From Caldilineaceae bacterium (GTDB lineage: Bacteria > Chloroflexota > Anaerolineae > Caldilineales > Caldilineaceae), in assembly GCA_022824685.1 (NCBI GenBank), contig JAJDZJ010000072.1:1-40784 (forward strand): 40,784 bases of DNA, in the 5' to 3' direction. Positions 1-7,952 of the stretch are shown piece after piece; position 1 is the stretch's first letter; the number at the start of each line of letters is the position of its first letter. A model generated the notes under the pieces. The model was given only the letters and a program-made list of their open reading frames with translations. It made no database searches and was not told the DNA's origin. The position numbers were made by a program, and so were the translations under genes.

Positions 1-351
1 TCGCCGACTGAGGGCCTGATCCGCGGCGTCTTCCCGTCGATATTCAGTAAGCGCAGGGTGATTTCCACTTATTCTCGCTTTCTTCTGGCCACAATTTCAA
101 CTGAATCGGCCTACAGATTTAGATGCGATTGCCCTGGCCCCGGCATCCCTTGCCTTTGTTTGCGAAAATGGTATGATCATAATTGGCGCCATGGTCGCGC
201 CGCGAGTGCCGGGGCGGAAAACAAGCACGCGTTCACCCTGCCTGGCCGAACAGCCCCATCCAACTGCCTCCCTGAAATTGGACCGGGCTTCTCCTGGCAT
301 TTCGAACATTACTTGATCCCAATGTCGGGTATCTTCTGTCGATCGAATTTC
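1..351. other. No convincing gene; leader region of the helicase
   Basis: Frame 1 is open from the window edge to about 360, but its translation is rich in Cys, Pro and Arg and resembles no family I know. I treat it as non-coding. The stretch holds a possible promoter for the helicase downstream and no obvious repeat. Confidence 0.4.
150..177 (+). promoter_or_regulatory. Possible sigma70-type promoter for the helicase gene
   Basis: A TTGCCT (150-155) and a TATGAT (172-177) are separated by 16 bases. The -10 is good (5 of 6) and the -35 is weak. It would give a 5' leader of about 180 bases ahead of the helicase ATG. Inference from consensus only. Confidence 0.35.
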
Positions 352-364
352 GAGGTGTGATCGT

Positions 365-2353
365 ATGCAGCGTACGAGAGCTCTGGCAATGACCCGCTCC
401 TTTCAACGTCAAATCCGCATGGCCCGGGCCCTGACCCAACAAGAACAAGAGCAATGTGTAAACGCAGTTTGTCGGTTTATCCAGAATGCCTCCGCGCCCG
501 GCCTGAATTTCGAAAAACTTGGCGGCGGCCCCCGTAGCAACCTCTGGTCCATCCGCGCGTCCCGCGAACTGCGCATCCTCCTGGCCGAAGGCGCAACCCA
601 TTTCGTTTTCGTCAATGCCGGCCGCCATGACGCCATGTATGACTGGGCCAAACGAAGACAGCACTACGTTGACCTGGCCTCGGAGACACTCGCTGAATTC
701 CACCTGGCCGTCCCTGACAACCCAATCGCTCTCCGGCGCAGCCCAACGACAAGCGCAACCGGCGCTCCGCCGTCTGCCGCAGACGAACCCGCGCCCGCCG
801 CAATCGGGGTCCCCCCGACCGGCTCCGCTGGCATCGAGGAGCTCTTCCAGCGCGTCTTCCGCGGCGGCTTCGAAGAGTGGCAGCTCTTCCTCCATCCCGA
901 CCAGAAACCCCTTGTCAGCCGCCACTGGTCTGGGCCCGCCCGCATTCGCGGCGCCGCCGGCGCCGGAAAAACTGTCATCGGGCTCCACCGGCTCGCCGAA
1001 CTGGCGCGCCAGTATCCCAACGAGCGGCTGCTCTTCACGACCTACAGCAGATCGCTCGCCGACCTCCTCGCCCTGCGCTTTCGCAACCTCCCAATGGCAC
1101 CCGTAAATGTCGAATTCCTCAATATTGACAGGGTTGCCTATAAGTATGACAAGCAGCGCTGGGCCGACTCCAAACTGGTAAACCAGGCCTTTGACTCTGC
1201 CTGCAGTGAATTCATCGTCGATTCACCACTAGAGCGTATCGAAAGAGAGTATCTGCGAGAAGAAATCGAGCGTGTGATAAAGGGGAACGGGCTGCAAAAC
1301 CTCGAAGAGTATCTGTCGGTCGAACGTCTGGGCCGCAAACGTTCCTTCCCCCAGAGCATTCGAAAGCTGGTGTGGGAACTGTCCGAACTCTGGACCCTCA
1401 AACTCACGGAACAAAACGTCGTCTCTTACCCGGACAGGAAAATCCGGGCCAGAGACGCTGTCCAAAAACTCTCCCAACCCCCATACCGTTATGTCATCGT
1501 CGATGAAGCGCAGGACATGACCCTGGTCGAAATGCAGTTTGTGCGCGCCCTGGTCGCCGGCGCCCCCGACAACCCAGTTCCCGAGAATGGTATCCTGATT
1601 CTCGACGACCCGGCGCAGCGAATCTACCCAGGGGGATACCGCATTCGCCGCGCCGGGCTCGATATCTCCGGCCGCGCCCACCTGCTCAAGAGAAACTATC
1701 GTAATGTGCCCTCCGTCTTCCGCGCCGCAAAAAGCGTCCGCGGCAACGTCCTCGTGACGCTCGATAACGAAGACGACAGATCGATCCTCGACGCCGAGCT
1801 GGCGTATCCGCAGCTCGAAGACGACCGACCCATTCTCGCCCTCGTCGACACCAAAGGCGAGATTCCCTACCTGCGGAACCAACTCCAGGAAATCACCACA
1901 GCCCGCGCCTTCACGCCAAATGAAGTCGCAGTATTCCTCAAACACAATCAACAGGTCGACGCCACCAGAAAATTCCTGGAAAACAACGGCATCCCCTGCG
2001 CCCACCTTACCCGTGACGGCTTTGCCGGCAATGGCATCAGGGTCGGCACCTACGACCGCGCACGCGGACTCGAATTCCGCGCCGTCTTCCTCCCCCGCCT
2101 CGGCGCTTCACAGTTCCCGCTCGGCAGCGCTGACACGGCCCGGCCGCAGCCCCAATCCGACCCCAATCAACACCTGGAGTGGCGGCTGCTGGATCTGGCC
2201 CGGCTCTACATCGCCATGACACGCGCCAGAGAGCATCTCGTCCTCATCGCCGACGAAGAACCGTGCGACGAGATCAGAACTACGCTCGGCGATGAAATCG
2301 TCCTGCGAGACTTTCGAGGCCAGATCCACGCGCCGCCAAATCGGTTCACCTGA
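365..2353 (+). CDS. UvrD/Rep-type superfamily 1 helicase with N-terminal RelE-like domain
   Basis: A 662-residue ATP-dependent DNA helicase of superfamily 1. The P-loop GAAGAGKT is at about 196-203, the Walker B box VDEAQD at about 379-384, and the C-terminal motif VI-like stretch YIAMTRAREHL lies near 615. The first ~100 residues precede the helicase fold and look like a RelE/ParE toxin fold: the segment FEKLGGGPRSNLWSIRASRE followed by a strand pair ending in GRHDAMYDWA has the layout of this toxin family. About 55 residues of Ala/Pro-rich linker join the two parts. The start is supported by a GAGGTG ribosome site at 352-357, eight bases upstream. The product probably unwinds DNA in repair or in defence. 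Whether the N-terminal domain still has toxin or RNase activity cannot be read from the sequence. hisE follows closely but is probably functionally unrelated. Confidence 0.85.
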   Translation: MQRTRALAMTRSFQRQIRMARALTQQEQEQCVNAVCRFIQNASAPGLNFEKLGGGPRSNLWSIRASRELRILLAEGATHFVFVNAGRHDAMYDWAKRRQHYVDLASETLAEFHLAVPDNPIALRRSPTTSATGAPPSAADEPAPAAIGVPPTGSAGIEELFQRVFRGGFEEWQLFLHPDQKPLVSRHWSGPARIRGAAGAGKTVIGLHRLAELARQYPNERLLFTTYSRSLADLLALRFRNLPMAPVNVEFLNIDRVAYKYDKQRWADSKLVNQAFDSACSEFIVDSPLERIEREYLREEIERVIKGNGLQNLEEYLSVERLGRKRSFPQSIRKLVWELSELWTLKLTEQNVVSYPDRKIRARDAVQKLSQPPYRYVIVDEAQDMTLVEMQFVRALVAGAPDNPVPENGILILDDPAQRIYPGGYRIRRAGLDISGRAHLLKRNYRNVPSVFRAAKSVRGNVLVTLDNEDDRSILDAELAYPQLEDDRPILALVDTKGEIPYLRNQLQEITTARAFTPNEVAVFLKHNQQVDATRKFLENNGIPCAHLTRDGFAGNGIRVGTYDRARGLEFRAVFLPRLGASQFPLGSADTARPQPQSDPNQHLEWRLLDLARLYIAMTRAREHLVLIADEEPCDEIRTTLGDEIVLRDFRGQIHAPPNRFT

Positions 2354-2417
2354 TCCCTCCCTAAATTCCGACCGCCGCTCGCGCAAACGCCCAAGCACAC
2401 ATGAAATGGATCGCCAT

Positions 2418-2699
2418 ATGTCCGAACTGATCGAGACCCTCTCCGCAACCATCGCCGACCGCAAAGCCAATCCCTCCCCGGAGTCTTACACTGCCCGCCT
2501 CCTTGCTTCCGGCCCACCCAAAATCGCGCAGAAAGTCGGCGAAGAGGCCGTCGAAGTCGTCGTCGCCGCTCTCGAAGAGAGCGACAAGCGGCTCGTCTCC
2601 GAAGTCGCCGACCTCTTCTACCACAGTCTTGTCCTCCTCGCGCAACGCGATCTATCCTGGTCAGACGTCGAAACTGAACTGGCCCGCCGCTTCAAATAA
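2418..2699 (+). CDS. hisE: Phosphoribosyl-ATP pyrophosphatase (HisE)
   Basis: A 93-residue protein of the MazG-like all-alpha NTP pyrophosphatase fold. It hydrolyses phosphoribosyl-ATP to phosphoribosyl-AMP, the second step of histidine synthesis. The signature KVGEEAVEVVVAA (E42, E43, E46) and SEVADLFYHSLVLL (E62, D65) provide the metal ligands. The open frame extends upstream to 2292, inside the helicase gene, but family length and the alignment of SELIETLSATI favour the ATG at 2418; an ATG at 2406 is the alternative. No other histidine gene is nearby, so this is a stand-alone hisE rather than part of a his operon or a HisIE fusion. Confidence 0.92.
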   Translation: MSELIETLSATIADRKANPSPESYTARLLASGPPKIAQKVGEEAVEVVVAALEESDKRLVSEVADLFYHSLVLLAQRDLSWSDVETELARRFK

Positions 2700-2710
2700 C
2701 CCCGCCTCCC

Positions 2711-2752
2711 CCTGTAGGGGCGTCCCTTGTGGGCGCCCAATCCCCTCCGCTC
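2711..2752. repeat. Short copy of the CCTGTAGGGGCG / GTGGGCGCCC dispersed repeat
   Basis: The core begins CCTGTAGGGGCG and ends in GTGGGCGCCCAA plus a CCCCTCCGC tail. The same core recurs at 17438 and four times in 27591-27990. It is internally complementary (GGGGCG against CGCCC) and so could fold into a hairpin after hisE. Confidence 0.75.
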
Positions 2753-2794
2753 CCCCGACTGCCCGCCCCTGGGCGCTTCCCCGTCCCGCCACAC

Positions 2795-2852
2795 ACTGAC
2801 CACTGACAACTGACCACTGACAACTGACAACTGACCACTGCAGTTCCCCCGC
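2795..2852. repeat. CTGACCA/CTGACAA heptamer tandem repeat
   Basis: About six head-to-tail 7-base units (CTGACCA alternating with CTGACAA) end in CTGCAGTTCCCC. The same heptamer block with a similar ending recurs near 9860, 13486, 14498 and 39885. It resembles the short tandemly repeated sequences known from some cyanobacteria, in unit length only. Confidence 0.85.
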
Positions 2853-2882
2853 CCTCAACATTCGCGCCCCCCTTCCGGCCGG

Positions 2883-2891
2883 TGGTACAAT
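2883..2891 (+). promoter_or_regulatory. Possible extended -10 promoter for guaB-purA
   Basis: TGGTACAAT matches an extended -10 (TGn plus TACAAT). No good -35 is visible at the right distance. Transcription would begin near 2898 and leave a leader of about 100 bases before guaB. I see no recognisable purine riboswitch in it. Confidence 0.35.
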
Positions 2892-2996
2892 GAGTCGCAG
2901 TGATTCTCGCGGTTCTACCTTTTGGCAGGCGCCAACGACAAACGCAGCTTCAGACGAACTTAAGCACCAGGCCAAAAAGCTCCGGGAGGCAATCTG

Positions 2997-4604
2997 ATGA
3001 CCGTTCCAGCGCTCGAAAGCACCCGCAACGGCTCACCCTACGCAGCGCGGCCCGACTCCGAAGAAACGTCCCAGGCCGCTGATACGCAGACCGCCTCAGA
3101 ACTTTCTCTCAACGCTGACATCTTCGCCCAGAGCGCCATGACATTCGACGATGTCCTCCTCGTTCCAGGCTTCGCCGAGGTCCTGCCCGCCGACGTCGAC
3201 ATCAGCGCACAGCTCCATCCACGCCTCGCGCTCAACATCCCCCTCATCAGCGCCGCCATGGATACCGTCACCGAAGCCGACCTGGCCATCGCCCTCGCCC
3301 GCCAGGGCGGGCTCGGCGTGATCCACCGCAATCTCTCAATCACACAACAGGCCGAAGAGGTCGACAAAGTCAAACGCAGCGAAAGCGGCATGATCGTCGA
3401 CCCCATCACCCTGCGCCCGGAAAACTCGCTGGACGATGCCGAAGCCGTCATGAGCCACTACCGTATCAGCGGCGTTCCCATCACCAGCGACGACAACCGC
3501 CTGCTCGGCATTCTCACCAACCGCGACGTCCGTTTCGCCACCGATCTCCAGCGCCCAATCTCCGATTTCATGGTGTCGGAAAACCTCATCACCGCCCAAC
3601 TAGGCACAACCCTCGAAGAAGCGCAGGAGATCCTCCACCGCTACCGAATCGAAAAACTGCCCCTGGTCGATGAAAACGGCCTTCTCAAAGGCCTGATCAC
3701 CTACAAAGACATTCTCAAATGCCAGGACTTCCCCCACTCTGCCAAAGACGACCGCGGGCGCCTGCTCGTCGCCGGCGCAATCGGCGTCGGCGCGCAGGGC
3801 CTGCAGCGCGCCGAAAACCTCATCAACGCCGGCGCAGATGCCGTCGCCGTTGACACCGCCCACGGCCACACCCAGGGCGTCATCGACACCGTCAAAGCCG
3901 TCCGCGCCCGCTACCCCGAGCTTCCCATCATCGCCGGCAATGTCGTCACCGCTGAGGGCGTGCGCATGCTCGCCGACGCCGGCGCAAACGTGGTCAAGGT
4001 AGGCGTCGGCGCCGGCTCCATCTGCACAACCCGCATCGTCTCAGGCGCCGGCATGCCCCAGCTCACCGCCATCGTGGCCTGCAGAGAAGCCGCAGCCTCC
4101 TCCCGCGTGTCCCTTATCGCCGACGGCGGCATTCGCTACAGCGGCGACATCACCAAAGCCCTCGCCTGCGGCGCCTCTGCCGTCATGCTCGGCAGCCTCC
4201 TCGCCGGCCTGCACGAATCTCCCGGCGAAATCGTCATCCGCGAAGGACGCTCCTTCAAAGAATATCGCGGCATGGGCAGTATCGGCGCCATGAAAGGCCG
4301 CGCCGCCGACCGCTACGCCAGCGGACAAGCCCTCAACGGCGCTTCGCCCGATATCGGCGGCAAAACCGTCCCCGAAGGCATCGAAGGCCAGGTACCCTAC
4401 AAAGGCTTCCTCAGCGAATTCGTCTTCCAACTCCTGGGCGGCCTTCGCTCCGGAATGGGCTACGTCGGCGCGCAGAGCCTGCCAGACCTCTGGCGAAAAG
4501 CCCGCTTCGTGCGCATCAGCCCCGCAGGCTACCAGGAGAGCCATCCGCACAGCGTCGTCATCACCAAAGAGGCGCCCAACTACCAAGTGAAACCGGGAAA
4601 CTGA
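2997..4604 (+). CDS. guaB: Inosine-5'-monophosphate dehydrogenase
   Basis: A 535-residue cytosolic enzyme that oxidises IMP to XMP with NAD, the committed step to GMP. The catalytic loop GAGSICTTR puts the active-site Cys at residue 343. The two CBS domains sit in the usual insertion (roughly residues 130-255, starting near GMIVDPITL). The flap [12 protein letters not shown], the Arg-Tyr pair in ADRYASG and the [11 protein letters not shown] loop are all present. The protein is somewhat longer than the usual ~490 residues because of a ~45-residue polar N-terminal extension before [13 protein letters not shown]. The start is supported by a GGGAGG ribosome site at 2984-2989, so the extension looks real. 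The stop is one base from the purA start, which indicates an operon at the IMP branch point. Confidence 0.97.
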   Translation: MTVPALESTRNGSPYAARPDSEETSQAADTQTASELSLNADIFAQSAMTFDDVLLVPGFAEVLPADVDISAQLHPRLALNIPLISAAMDTVTEADLAIALARQGGLGVIHRNLSITQQAEEVDKVKRSESGMIVDPITLRPENSLDDAEAVMSHYRISGVPITSDDNRLLGILTNRDVRFATDLQRPISDFMVSENLITAQLGTTLEEAQEILHRYRIEKLPLVDENGLLKGLITYKDILKCQDFPHSAKDDRGRLLVAGAIGVGAQGLQRAENLINAGADAVAVDTAHGHTQGVIDTVKAVRARYPELPIIAGNVVTAEGVRMLADAGANVVKVGVGAGSICTTRIVSGAGMPQLTAIVACREAAASSRVSLIADGGIRYSGDITKALACGASAVMLGSLLAGLHESPGEIVIREGRSFKEYRGMGSIGAMKGRAADRYASGQALNGASPDIGGKTVPEGIEGQVPYKGFLSEFVFQLLGGLRSGMGYVGAQSLPDLWRKARFVRISPAGYQESHPHSVVITKEAPNYQVKPGN

Positions 4605-4605
4605 C

Positions 4606-5883
4606 ATGACTGTAACCGCCGTTGTCGGCGCCCAATGGGGCGATGAAGGAAAGGGCCGCATCATAGACTTTCTGGCCAAGCAGGCCAACTATGTAATCCG
4701 CTTCCAGGGAGGCGACAACGCCGGTCATACCGTCGTGAACGACTACGGCAAAAACGTGCTCCACCTCATTCCCTGCGGCATCTTCTACCCAAACGTCCAC
4801 AACATCATCGGCACCGGCTGCGTCGTGAACCCGCAGGCGCTCCTCGAAGAGATCGCACACCTCAAATCCATCGGCGTCAGCTGCGACCGCCTCTGGATCA
4901 GCAGCCGCGCCCAGATGCTCCTCCCCTACCACCGCAAACTGGACGAACTTGAAGAACAGGCCCGCGGCACCGATACCATCGGCACCACCATGCGCGGCGT
5001 CGGCCCCGCCTACAGCGACAAGGCCACCCGCTCCGGCCTCCGAATCGGCGACCTCCTCCAACCCGACTGGCTGGAAGCGCGGCTCGACAACGCGCTGCGC
5101 TCCGTCAACCGCAAACTCACTATCCTCGGCGGCCAGCCCGTCAACGGCCGCGAGGTCTACGACCTCCTCATGGAGTTCCGCCTGCAGCTGGCCCCCCGCA
5201 TCGTCGACACCGCGCCCATCCTGCGCATGGCCCTGGAAGCCAACAACAACATCCTGCTCGAAGGCCAGCTCGGCGTCATGCGCGACCTCGATTGGGGCAT
5301 CTACCCTTACGTCACCAGCAGCCATCCAACAGCAGCCTTTGCCCCTGCCGGCGCCGGCCTGCCCGCCGGCTCCCTCGACGAAGTTTACGGCGTCTGCAAA
5401 GCCTACAGCACCTGCGTCGGCGACGGCCCCTTCCCCGTCGAACTGCACGATGAGATCGGCAAACGCATGCAGGACGTCGGCCAGGAGTTCGGCGCGACCA
5501 CCGGCCGCCCCCGCCGCTGCGGTTGGTTCGACGGCGTCGCCATTCGCTATGCCGCCTGGCTCAACGGCATGACCGGCCTCGCCATCACCAAACTTGACAT
5601 CCTCGACGGCATCGAAACACTCAAAATCTGCACCGGCTACCGCCTCGAAGACGGCACCGTGCTCACCGACACCGTCCCTGATACCTCTCTCCTCATAAAC
5701 GCCCAACCCCTCTGGGAAGAGATGCCCGGCTGGGACGGCCCCACATCCGGCTGCGGCAGCTGGGCCGCTCTGCCCGTCGAAGCGCGTAACTACGTCAACC
5801 GCATCTCCGAACTGGCCGGCGTGCCCGTCGCCTACGTCTCCGTCGGCCCCGAACGCGACAACATGTTCGGCCGCAGCGGCTGA
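4606..5883 (+). CDS. purA: Adenylosuccinate synthetase
   Basis: A 425-residue enzyme that joins IMP and aspartate using GTP to make adenylosuccinate, the first step from IMP to AMP. Catalytic D13 (QWGDEGKGR) and H41 (GGDNAGHTV) are in the canonical positions, and the [14 protein letters not shown] and [15 protein letters not shown] loops are clear. The D13 position excludes the phage PurZ variant, where that Asp is replaced. The IMP-binding segment usually read as EGAQGTLLDIDHG is here [13 protein letters not shown] (from residue 219), so the conserved Gln aligns with Leu 222. The SSNTT stretch reads SSHPT. It is therefore a divergent but probably active PurA. It follows guaB by one base and is likely translated from the same mRNA. 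Confidence 0.95.
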   Translation: MTVTAVVGAQWGDEGKGRIIDFLAKQANYVIRFQGGDNAGHTVVNDYGKNVLHLIPCGIFYPNVHNIIGTGCVVNPQALLEEIAHLKSIGVSCDRLWISSRAQMLLPYHRKLDELEEQARGTDTIGTTMRGVGPAYSDKATRSGLRIGDLLQPDWLEARLDNALRSVNRKLTILGGQPVNGREVYDLLMEFRLQLAPRIVDTAPILRMALEANNNILLEGQLGVMRDLDWGIYPYVTSSHPTAAFAPAGAGLPAGSLDEVYGVCKAYSTCVGDGPFPVELHDEIGKRMQDVGQEFGATTGRPRRCGWFDGVAIRYAAWLNGMTGLAITKLDILDGIETLKICTGYRLEDGTVLTDTVPDTSLLINAQPLWEEMPGWDGPTSGCGSWAALPVEARNYVNRISELAGVPVAYVSVGPERDNMFGRSG

Positions 5884-5962
5884 CCTTCGCAACGCACAGC
5901 CCCAGCCGCCAGCCGGGCAACGCCTTCCCCGGTTCGGCCCTGTTCGGCAAGGCTGCCGACCC

Positions 5963-5981
5963 GGTTCAACGCTGCTGAACC
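5963..5981. other. Inverted repeat ahead of the ABC exporter genes
   Basis: Arms GGTTCA and TGAACC flank a 7-base loop. It lies between purA and the ABC exporter pair, so it could be a hairpin or a protein-binding site. There is no T-run, so it is not a standard intrinsic terminator. Confidence 0.3.
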
Positions 5982-6045
5982 AAGTCGCTAAACCATGGTG
6001 CCGGGTACCGCCCGGCGCATACCACCCCCTCCGAGAGCCGCCCCA

Positions 6046-7952
6046 ATGTCGGTCTCTTCTTACGCCAAGCCGTTTCAGCAACAGCTCCAAGAGACCACGC
6101 GAATCCTCAGGCTTGCCGTCCAGCTTGTCTGGCGCTCAAGTCCCCGCCTCCTGCTTGGCATCTGCCTGGTGCTGATGCTGCAGGCTCTCCTCGTTCCCAT
6201 CCAGCTCGCGCTGACGCAACGCGTTATCGACCGCGCCGCGCTCGACCTGGGCCTGCTCAACGATCCGGATTCCGCGGCGGCCCTGCTTCCCCTGCTCGCC
6301 TGGATTGGACTGGCCGCGGCAGTGCTCGCCCTGGCGCAACTCATCCAACCCTTCTCTTCCACGTTCCAGAGTCTGGCCGGTGACCGCCTCACCGGCTATG
6401 TGACGGAACAGATCATTCGCACCGCCAACAGCTGGCAAGGCCTGGCCCGCTTCGAAGACCCTGACTTCGCTGACGACCTCCAACGCGCCCGCCGGCGCGC
6501 CCCGCGCGGCGCGCTGGACCTGATCGTCTACGCTGCCCGCGCGGCTCTGGAGCTCTTCACCGCAGCAAGCCTCGCTCTGGTGCTGTTCGCTCTGCACCCC
6601 CTGATCCCGTTCCTGCTCATCCTGGCCGCCCTGCCCCAAATGAAGCGGCAGTGGGAATACAGCGAGCGGACCATCAGCCATCTCTATATCCAGACCCCCG
6701 AAGCCCGCCGCCTCGAATATAGCCGGGAAATTCTCCTTGCCCCCGACGCAGCCAAGGATGTACATCTCTACGCGATGGGGCCCTTCTTCCGCCGCCGATA
6801 CGATTCCGTCTTCGCCGGCGCGACAGAGTCACTCAACCGGATGCGCCGCCCTCTGGCCGTCAAAGTCTCTCTGGCCGCCATCCTGGCCACCGTTGCCTCT
6901 TCTGCCGTCTACATCTATGTCGCCTGGGTGATCCTGCAAGGAGACCGCACCGTCGGCGACCTCGCGCTCTACGGCGGCGCGGCCGCCGCCCTGCAATTGA
7001 ACCTGATTGCCTTGGGCAGCGAAGTCGGCCTCCTGCCACAGGTACTTGGCTTCCTTCCCAGTCTCTATCGGATACTCGAAGCGCCCCCAGACCTGACACC
7101 GGGCGGCCCGGCAGAAGACAAAACAGACGCGCCCCCCGCCGGGCCGCAGCCTGCTGTCACTGAAATGGCGGCCCAACTCGTCCGGATCCGCAGCATCACC
7201 TTCGATAACGTCTTCTTCGCCTATCCGGGCAGCGTCGATCACGTGTTGCGCGACCTCTCCTTTACCATCTATGCAGACACGTGTCTCGCGCTGGTCGGCC
7301 GCAACGGCGCCGGCAAGACCACCATTGTAAAACTGCTTCTGCGGCTGTACGATCCGTCCGCCGGCCGCATTCTGTTGAATGGCCTCGACCTGCGAGAGTA
7401 CGACCTGGATGCCATGCGCCGCCAAATGGGCGTCATCTTCCAGGACTTCGTCCGCTATGAGCTGACCGCCGCCGAAAACATCGGCCTCGGCCAGACCGAT
7501 CTTCTCCACAACGCGACACGCCTGTCAGCCGCCGCGCAGCGCGCCGGCGCCGCCGAGTTGCTGCGCCAGCTTCCCGATGGGCTGGACACGCAGCTGGGAC
7601 GCGCCTTCGGCGGGCGCGAGCTCTCTGACGGAGAGTGGCAGAAACTGGCCCTGGCCAGAGCCTATCTGCGCGACGCCCAGATCCTTGTCCTCGACGAACC
7701 CACCGCCGCGCTCGACGTGCAGACCGAGTACCAAGTTTACTCGCGCTTCCGCGAACTCACCCGCAACCGCATGACGCTCCTGATCAGCCACCGCTTCTCC
7801 ACAATCCGCATGGCCGACCGCATCCTCTACCTGGCAAACGGGCGCATCCGGGAGGCCGGAAGCCATGCCGATCTGACGGCGAATACGCCCGGCTCTACCG
7901 TCTCCAGGCCTCCCAATTCCTGGACCAGAATACAACGGATCGGAGCCTGTGA
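6046..7952 (+). CDS. ABC exporter half-transporter 1 (membrane + ATPase), apparent frameshift near the end
   Basis: An ABC transporter with an N-terminal six-helix exporter-type membrane domain (about 1-340) and a C-terminal nucleotide-binding domain. Walker A GRNGAGKT is at 418-425, signature LSDGEWQ at 526-532, then Walker B ILVLDEP and H-loop ISHRFST. The signature is LSDGEWQ rather than LSGGEWQ, so its ATP site may be weaker, as in asymmetric heterodimers. Read without correction, the frame runs on to 8376 and overlaps the next gene by over 400 bases with nonsense. The expected ending (GEYARLYRLQASQFL, then DQNTTDRSL) is in another frame from about 7876 to the stop at 7950-7952. A single-base indel near 7865-7880 explains this. 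I chose ATG 6046; ATG 5995 is possible. It probably pairs with the next gene. Substrate unknown. Confidence 0.85.

Noticed and set aside
299..318. CGAACATTACTTGA upstream of the helicase as a second LexA box
   Set aside because: It shares CGAACATTA with the box at 14988, but the right half is CTTGA instead of GTTCG, so the palindrome is lost.
58..360. 100-residue open frame at the window start
   Set aside because: Unusual composition, no family resemblance, no ribosome site, and it ends just before the helicase start; best read as leader DNA.
2883..2996. Purine riboswitch ahead of guaB
   Set aside because: No recognisable conserved core or three-way junction; only a small TTGGC/GCCAA hairpin.
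2997..5883. PurZ / diaminopurine (Z-genome) system
   Set aside because: The PurA keeps D13 in GDEGKG, which PurZ replaces, and no other Z-genome gene is present.
4561..6090. 509-residue minus-strand frame opposite purA
   Set aside because: Antisense shadow of high-GC codon use in purA; no family resemblance.
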